DNA of 8,667 nt, from contig JAKEHA010000309.1 in NCBI GenBank assembly GCA_022615275.1, forward strand, positions 1 to 8,667, written 5' to 3'. Origin of the DNA: Candidatus Latescibacterota bacterium (GTDB lineage Bacteria; Krumholzibacteriota; Krumholzibacteriia; WVZY01; JAKEHA01). The position numbers and the translations under genes were made by a program. Below, piece by piece: positions 4,520 to 8,667 of the stretch. The notes beneath the pieces were generated by a model. The model worked only from the letters and a program-made list of their open reading frames with translations. It did not search any database and was not told the DNA's origin. Every line of letters starts with the position of its first letter. Positions within the stretch are counted from its first letter, which is position 1.

Positions 4520-7363
4520 ATGTCTCGCCTGGTCACGCTGATCATTCTGGTGTCGGCGCTTGCGGCGTTCGCCGCGCTACCGCCCCGTTCCCACCGCCAC
4601 CCCGGCCCCGCCGACCGCACCGCCGACTCGCTCTTCGACGCGGGCGCCTACCAAACCCTGATCGCGTTTGCGCAGCGGGGAATCGAACGCGCGCGCGCCG
4701 CGGGCGACTCCATGGGTGTCGGGCGCATGACTTACGAGCGCGGCCGCGCCCGGCAGATCCTGCGCGTGCCCGGCGGCTTGGCCGACCTCGACCGCGCGCA
4801 CGCCATTGCGGTCACCGAAGGCGACACGCTGGGCTGGATCAACGCGCTGGGCGTGAAGAGTTTCTTCGCCATGATCGACGGACGCCTGGACGAGTGTCTG
4901 CGCATGAACGAGGAGCGCATCCCGCTCGCGGCCGCGATCGGAAACACGCGCAACGAGTCGTGGGGGCACCTGCTCGTCGGCTACGTGCACCTCTTGCGCG
5001 AGAACCTGGACATCGCGCGCAGCGAGTACGAGACCGCGGTGCGTGGTTTCCGCGCGGCCGCGCGCCCGGCCCAGGAATTGACCGCGCTGATCGGACTCGC
5101 GCGCGTGCTCGAGCGCCAGGGCGAGGTCGCGCAGACGAAGTCGGTCTATCAAGAGGCGCTCGTCATCGCCCAAAGTCTGGGGGACAAGAGCCAGGAATCC
5201 GACGTGTGGAACAACCTCGCGACGATCGAGTACCAGCACGGCGACCTCGCCGTCAGCGAGCGGTACTTCCGTCGCGCGTATCAACTCAAGCGCGTCGCGG
5301 ACGCCCCCGACATCGATGCCGCGGCCGCCAATGTCGCCGATATCAACGTGCTGCTCGGCAGCTACTCGGCGGCCGAATCGGTTCTGGTCGACGCGCTCGA
5401 GCGCTCGCGCAAGTGGGGCTACACGCCGGGCGTGCATACCCTGTTGTGCGAACTCGGTAACGTGCGCATCGCCCAGGGTCGCCACGTGGGCGCAGTCTCG
5501 TGCTACCGGCGCGCGCTGTCGGCGCACGGCTCCATCGAGAACCGCGTCGAGGCGGCGACCGGCCTCGCGGCGGCACTCCTCGCGCAGGACGCCGTCGCCG
5601 CCGCCAACGCCGCTCTCGATTCACACTTCGTCGACCTGCGCCGCGTCACACCCTCGCCGTGGCGCGCGGCGGCGTACGTGATGTGGGCGCGCACGCTGCG
5701 AGCGGGCGGAGACGTTCCGCGCGCGGGGCGCACGGCGCGCGCCGCCTGGGACGACGCGGCCTCGCGCTCCGACACCACCGCGGCGGTGGTCGCCGCCACC
5801 GAGCTGGGCATGTGCCTGCGCGAGGCGGGCGAGGTCGAGATGGCGTACGCGTGGTTCCAGCGCGCGCGCGCCATGTTCGCCGCGCGCTCGCTGCGCGCGA
5901 GCGAGTTCCACCTGCGCGAGGCGCAGCGCGTCTCCTTGGGGGAGCCGCTCTTGGAATTGAGCACGGTGCTGCTCGACTGGCCGCGCGAGGTCAAGCGCGA
6001 CGAGCGCGAGCGGCGGCTGTTCGACTTCATCCAGGAGATCAAGGCGCGCACGCTGCTCGAACGCGTGGCCGACCCGCGGCGCGCGCGCGACATCGACCCG
6101 AGCTTCTCGGTCCCGGTGACCGCGAGCGAGATCCAGACCACCGTGCTCCACCCGGGCGAATGCCTGGTCGATTTCACCTTCGCGGGCCGCGACCTGCTCG
6201 CGTTCGCGGTCACGAACGGGTCGCTGCTCCTCGCGAGTATCGACGGCGCGGGCGACATCCAGAAGCACGTGAGCCGCTACCACCGGCTGCTGGCGCAGCG
6301 GCCGGTCGACTCCTCGGAGCCCGGCGACGTGCACGCGGCGGCGCGTTCGCTGGGGATGGCGCTCTTCGGCAAGATGGCACAGGTCGTGGGCCCGTCGACG
6401 CGGGTGTACGTCGCGACCGACGGATGGCTGGCGGCGTTGCCGGTCGAAACGCTGGTGTGTCCGAGCGACCCCGACGTGCCCATGCTGGTCGCGCGCGACG
6501 TGGTGCGCGTCCCATCGGCCACCATGCTGCGGCTCCAGCGGGGACGCGTGGCGCGCCCCTACGCGTCGGGGAATTACGCCTCCGTGCTGGCGGTCGCGTC
6601 GCAGGCGAGCGAGCTGCAGGGCGCGCGTCGCGAGATCAACCGCCTGGCCTCGCGCTACCGAAACGTCGAGCGGTTGCGCGCGCCCGACCGCGACGCCTTC
6701 ATCGACGCGATGGCGCACCACGACGTCGTGCACGTGGCCTCGCACGTTCGCGTCGACGCGGAGCGGCCCTGGCACTCCGGCATCCTGATCACCGAAGCCG
6801 GCGCCGACGACGGTTCGACCGAGCTCGCCGAGGCGCGGGCCGCGGCGTCGCAAGGCGAGGCGGCGGCAACCGCGTCGGTCGAAGGGGCCCGAGCACTCCC
6901 GGTCGATCCCTATGCGCGGGCCGCCCAGATCGCGTCCGCCCAGAGCGACGCCCGCCTGGTGGTGCTATCGGGGTGCGAATCCGCACTCGGCCGGGCCACC
7001 CAGGGCGAAGGCGTCCTGGGAGTAGCGGCGGCCTTCTTTGCCGCCGGGGCCCGCTCCCTCGTGGCGAGCATCTGGGAGGTCGACGACGGAGTGACCGCCG
7101 ACCTCATGGAGCGCTTTTACAACCAGCTCTCGGATGGGAAGTCGGTGGCTCCGGCGCTGCGCGCGGCGCAACTCGAGGTCCGCGAGGATCGCCCGCATCC
7201 CTTTTATTGGGCTGGGTTTGTGCTAATCGGGGACGGCGATGTCACGGTCCGACTGGGCGCACAGCCGGCCGGCAAGCGCTATCTGCTCATCGCGCTGATT
7301 GCCGCCGTCCTCGCCGGGGCCGCCTGGGTAATAGTGAGGGGGCGCGGTACCATACAGACGTGA
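4520..7363 (+). CDS. Membrane-anchored TPR-CHAT protease
   Basis: A 947-residue protein combining tetratricopeptide repeats with a CHAT (caspase-HetF-associated) cysteine-protease domain. Residues 1-18 look like a signal peptide (hydrophobic core LVTLIILVSALAAFA). Helical TPR-like repeats fill about 36-470; the clearest run at about 40-residue steps through 188-338. The CHAT domain spans about 605-907. ATDGWLAALPVETL (632-645) matches its entry motif, and the catalytic pair is intact: H742 in HVASH and C819 in LVVLSGCESALG, followed by GEGVLGVAAAFFAAGARSLVASIW. An Ala/Glu/Gly-rich stretch (about 760-805) widens the His-Cys spacing to 77 residues. A C-terminal helix (921-939, YLLIALIAAVLAGAAWVIV) is followed by RGRGTIQT. 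Signal peptide plus final anchor implies that most of the protein faces outside the cytoplasm. The start codon gives a well-formed signal peptide, though its ribosome site is distant. The sigma factor gene follows after 27 bases in the same frame. The natural substrate is unknown. Confidence 0.93.
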   Translation: MSRLVTLIILVSALAAFAALPPRSHRHPGPADRTADSLFDAGAYQTLIAFAQRGIERARAAGDSMGVGRMTYERGRARQILRVPGGLADLDRAHAIAVTEGDTLGWINALGVKSFFAMIDGRLDECLRMNEERIPLAAAIGNTRNESWGHLLVGYVHLLRENLDIARSEYETAVRGFRAAARPAQELTALIGLARVLERQGEVAQTKSVYQEALVIAQSLGDKSQESDVWNNLATIEYQHGDLAVSERYFRRAYQLKRVADAPDIDAAAANVADINVLLGSYSAAESVLVDALERSRKWGYTPGVHTLLCELGNVRIAQGRHVGAVSCYRRALSAHGSIENRVEAATGLAAALLAQDAVAAANAALDSHFVDLRRVTPSPWRAAAYVMWARTLRAGGDVPRAGRTARAAWDDAASRSDTTAAVVAATELGMCLREAGEVEMAYAWFQRARAMFAARSLRASEFHLREAQRVSLGEPLLELSTVLLDWPREVKRDERERRLFDFIQEIKARTLLERVADPRRARDIDPSFSVPVTASEIQTTVLHPGECLVDFTFAGRDLLAFAVTNGSLLLASIDGAGDIQKHVSRYHRLLAQRPVDSSEPGDVHAAARSLGMALFGKMAQVVGPSTRVYVATDGWLAALPVETLVCPSDPDVPMLVARDVVRVPSATMLRLQRGRVARPYASGNYASVLAVASQASELQGARREINRLASRYRNVERLRAPDRDAFIDAMAHHDVVHVASHVRVDAERPWHSGILITEAGADDGSTELAEARAAASQGEAAATASVEGARALPVDPYARAAQIASAQSDARLVVLSGCESALGRATQGEGVLGVAAAFFAAGARSLVASIWEVDDGVTADLMERFYNQLSDGKSVAPALRAAQLEVREDRPHPFYWAGFVLIGDGDVTVRLGAQPAGKRYLLIALIAAVLAGAAWVIVRGRGTIQT

Positions 7364-7390
7364 TTCCTTTGTGATCGCTGTGGACGTTCT

Positions 7391-7978
7391 ATGTCTCACT
7401 CAATGAGGGAAGGAGGCGGCCCTCCGACCGGGATCCCCGACCGGGACCTGGTCGAGCGGGCGCGGTCGGACCCGGGCAGTGCAATCGGCCGCGCCGCGGC
7501 CGGGGAGCTGCTCCGGCGGTACCGCCGCCCGGTCTACGTCTGGTGCTTTCGGTACGTGGGTGAGCACGAGCGGGCGCTCGACATGGCCCAGGAGGTGCTC
7601 CTCTCCGCGTACCAGCGGCTGGGCGAGTTCGAGGGACGCGCCACCTTCTCGTCCTGGCTGTTCGTGATCGCGCGCAATCGGTGCTTGAACGAGATGCGCA
7701 ACGATGCGCGGCGCGAAGACATCGAGCCCGATTCGTTGGTGGACGACGGGCCCGGCTTCGACGAACGGCTCGAGACGGAGATGGAGGGTCAACGGCTCCT
7801 GGATCTCGCCGCGCGCGTCCTCGATGACGACGAGCGCAAGGCGGTCTGGCTCCGGTACTCGGAGCTCTTGCCGGTGGACGAGATCACGGCCGTGATGAGT
7901 CTGGATCACAAGTCGGGCGCGCGGGCCCTCCTGCAGCGCGCGCGACGCAAGCTGCGAGCCGCCTGGGAGTCGCAATGA
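7391..7978 (+). CDS. ECF-type RNA polymerase sigma factor
   Basis: A 195-residue sigma70-family protein of the two-domain extracytoplasmic-function type, which would direct RNA polymerase to a dedicated set of promoters. Sigma domain 2 is at about 38-107. It includes ALDMAQEVLLSAYQRLGEF (region 2.1-2.2, core binding) and ATFSSWLFVIARNRCLNEMR (region 2.3-2.4, melting and -10 recognition). An acidic linker (108-133) precedes sigma domain 4 (about 134-190), with ERKAVWLRYSELLPVDEITAVM and LLQRARRKLR as the -35-binding helix-turn-helix. There is no sigma domain 3. The start is less certain: ATG at 7391 has only a weak upstream match, and ATG at 7403 is the one in-frame alternative. A zinc-finger anti-sigma gene follows 39 bases later, the usual arrangement for an ECF sigma factor and its regulator. 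It probably shares a transcript with the CHAT gene. Confidence 0.93.
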   Translation: MSHSMREGGGPPTGIPDRDLVERARSDPGSAIGRAAAGELLRRYRRPVYVWCFRYVGEHERALDMAQEVLLSAYQRLGEFEGRATFSSWLFVIARNRCLNEMRNDARREDIEPDSLVDDGPGFDERLETEMEGQRLLDLAARVLDDDERKAVWLRYSELLPVDEITAVMSLDHKSGARALLQRARRKLRAAWESQ

Positions 7979-8017
7979 CGCACGGGCCGGGCGGCCGGCA
8001 ACGAGGGAGGAGATACG

Positions 8018-8653
8018 ATGGACGCATGCATCCCCATGGAAGCGCTGGGGACGCTGGACGCTCTCGGCCCCGACGATCCTAGGCGGCGCCACACCGAGCA
8101 ATGCGCGCGCTGCAGCGCGATGCTCGTCGCGTATCGGGAGTTTCTCCGCGCCGATGCCCCCCGCCACGCGCAGGTCGGCGAGGCCGACGCCCGACTGGCG
8201 GCCTTCATCAAAGAACGCATCGAAGGCGTCGAAGCGACCGCCGGTGCCCCCCGCAAGCCGCGCGGGCGCTGGTTCGAGATGCCCACCTTTCGATTCGGGG
8301 CGGCAGCCGCCGTGATGGTCGTCATCGCGGGTGTGGTCGTGCAGCAGCGCCAGGGCTCCGACGAGCCGGTGGTTCGCGGCGATGCGCGCACCGTGGTGAC
8401 CCTGGGAGCGGCGCGCGTATTGTCGGATGGCGCCGTCGCATTGAGCTGGACCTCGGTCCCCGACGCCGATTCGTACCAGGTCGTTCTACTCCGGGAGGAT
8501 CTCTCGGAGATCATGCGGTTGCCCGCGACGGGCGAGGAATCCGCTGTAATCGACGGCGGCTCGCTCCCGGCCGATGCGACGCGCTGGCAGGTGGCCGCAT
8601 TTCGCGAGGGCGCGGTGGCGGCCGAATCGACACCCGAGGCCCTGCCACGGTAG
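8018..8653 (+). CDS. Membrane-bound zinc-finger anti-sigma factor with beta-rich outer domain
   Basis: A 211-residue likely anti-sigma factor that would hold the neighbouring ECF sigma inactive at the membrane. The N-terminal part carries the ZAS/zf-HC2 pattern: an ALGTLDALGPDD helix, then H25-x3-C29-x2-C32 (HTEQCARC), with C4 as a possible further ligand. A single membrane helix lies at about 93-109 (FGAAAAVMVVIAGVVVQ), preceded by a positively charged stretch (RKPRGR), which puts the N-terminus in the cytoplasm. The outer part (about 120-211) has a fibronectin-III-like signature, with ALSWTSVPDADSYQVVLL followed by further strands ending in TRWQVAAF. This may sense a ligand or contact another envelope protein. 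The start is firm, with GGAGG at 8006-8010 seven bases upstream. No partner-binding test can be read from sequence, so pairing with the sigma factor rests on gene order and domain type. The gene ends 14 bases before the window edge. Confidence 0.87.
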   Translation: MDACIPMEALGTLDALGPDDPRRRHTEQCARCSAMLVAYREFLRADAPRHAQVGEADARLAAFIKERIEGVEATAGAPRKPRGRWFEMPTFRFGAAAAVMVVIAGVVVQQRQGSDEPVVRGDARTVVTLGAARVLSDGAVALSWTSVPDADSYQVVLLREDLSEIMRLPATGEESAVIDGGSLPADATRWQVAAFREGAVAAESTPEALPR

Positions 8654-8667
8654 CTCTTCAGGACAGA

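Noticed and set aside
5621..6853. 410-codon minus-strand open frame
   Set aside because: Antisense shadow of the CHAT gene, with low-complexity composition and no recognisable motif.
4520..7363. Craspase-type (Cas7-11 associated) TPR-CHAT system
   Set aside because: No Cas7-11-like gene, repeats or spacers in the window, and this protein carries a signal peptide and membrane anchor.
5500..7374. 624-codon plus-strand open frame inside the CHAT gene
   Set aside because: Arg/Gly/Ala-rich shadow frame; the overlapping frame carries the TPR and CHAT motifs with catalytic residues.

Overview
The window is GC-rich, roughly 60-85% in the segments counted by hand, and densely coded, with clear purine-rich ribosome sites and several signal peptides. 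It looks like chromosome from a Gram-negative-type bacterium. The lineage cannot be fixed from the sequence alone. The small secreted Cys-rich protein ending in a Trp-Gly...Lys-Ser-Leu-Tyr-Arg tail, together with the large enveloped TPR-CHAT protein, reminds me of uncultured FCB-side phyla such as Candidatus Eisenbacteria. That is a recollection of family style, not a search result. No mobile element, tRNA, rRNA or CRISPR array was seen.

Layout. (1) 1-2683: the 3' end of a respiratory complex I (nuo) operon. It holds a 5'-truncated nuoM followed by a complete nuoN, which overlap by one base. NuoM carries an unusual extra C-terminal tail whose DNA forms two strong GC hairpins. (2) 2680-3240, minus strand: a small secreted hypothetical protein convergent with nuoN; the two stop codons share the 4-base palindrome CTAG. 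(3) 3241-3322: a short divergent promoter region. (4) 3323-4446: a DinB/YfiT-like four-helix protein and a secreted DUF6265-like protein, each with its own probable promoter. (5) 4520-8653: a three-gene unit, all plus strand, of a 947-aa signal-peptide/TPR/CHAT-protease/membrane-anchor protein, an ECF-type sigma factor, and a membrane-bound zinc-finger anti-sigma factor with a beta-rich extracytoplasmic domain.

How the genes work together. NuoM and NuoN are two of the antiporter-like proton-pumping subunits of NADH:quinone oxidoreductase, and the key lysines and glutamates visible in them are intact. The 4520-8653 unit is the most interesting part. The predicted topology puts the CHAT protease and the C-terminal domain of the anti-sigma factor on the same, outer face of the cytoplasmic membrane, with the sigma-binding zinc domain inside. 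This suggests, as inference, a protease-controlled envelope signalling switch in which a caspase-like enzyme rather than a DegS-like enzyme could act on the anti-sigma factor. Alternatively, the CHAT protein may simply be a co-regulated target of the sigma factor.
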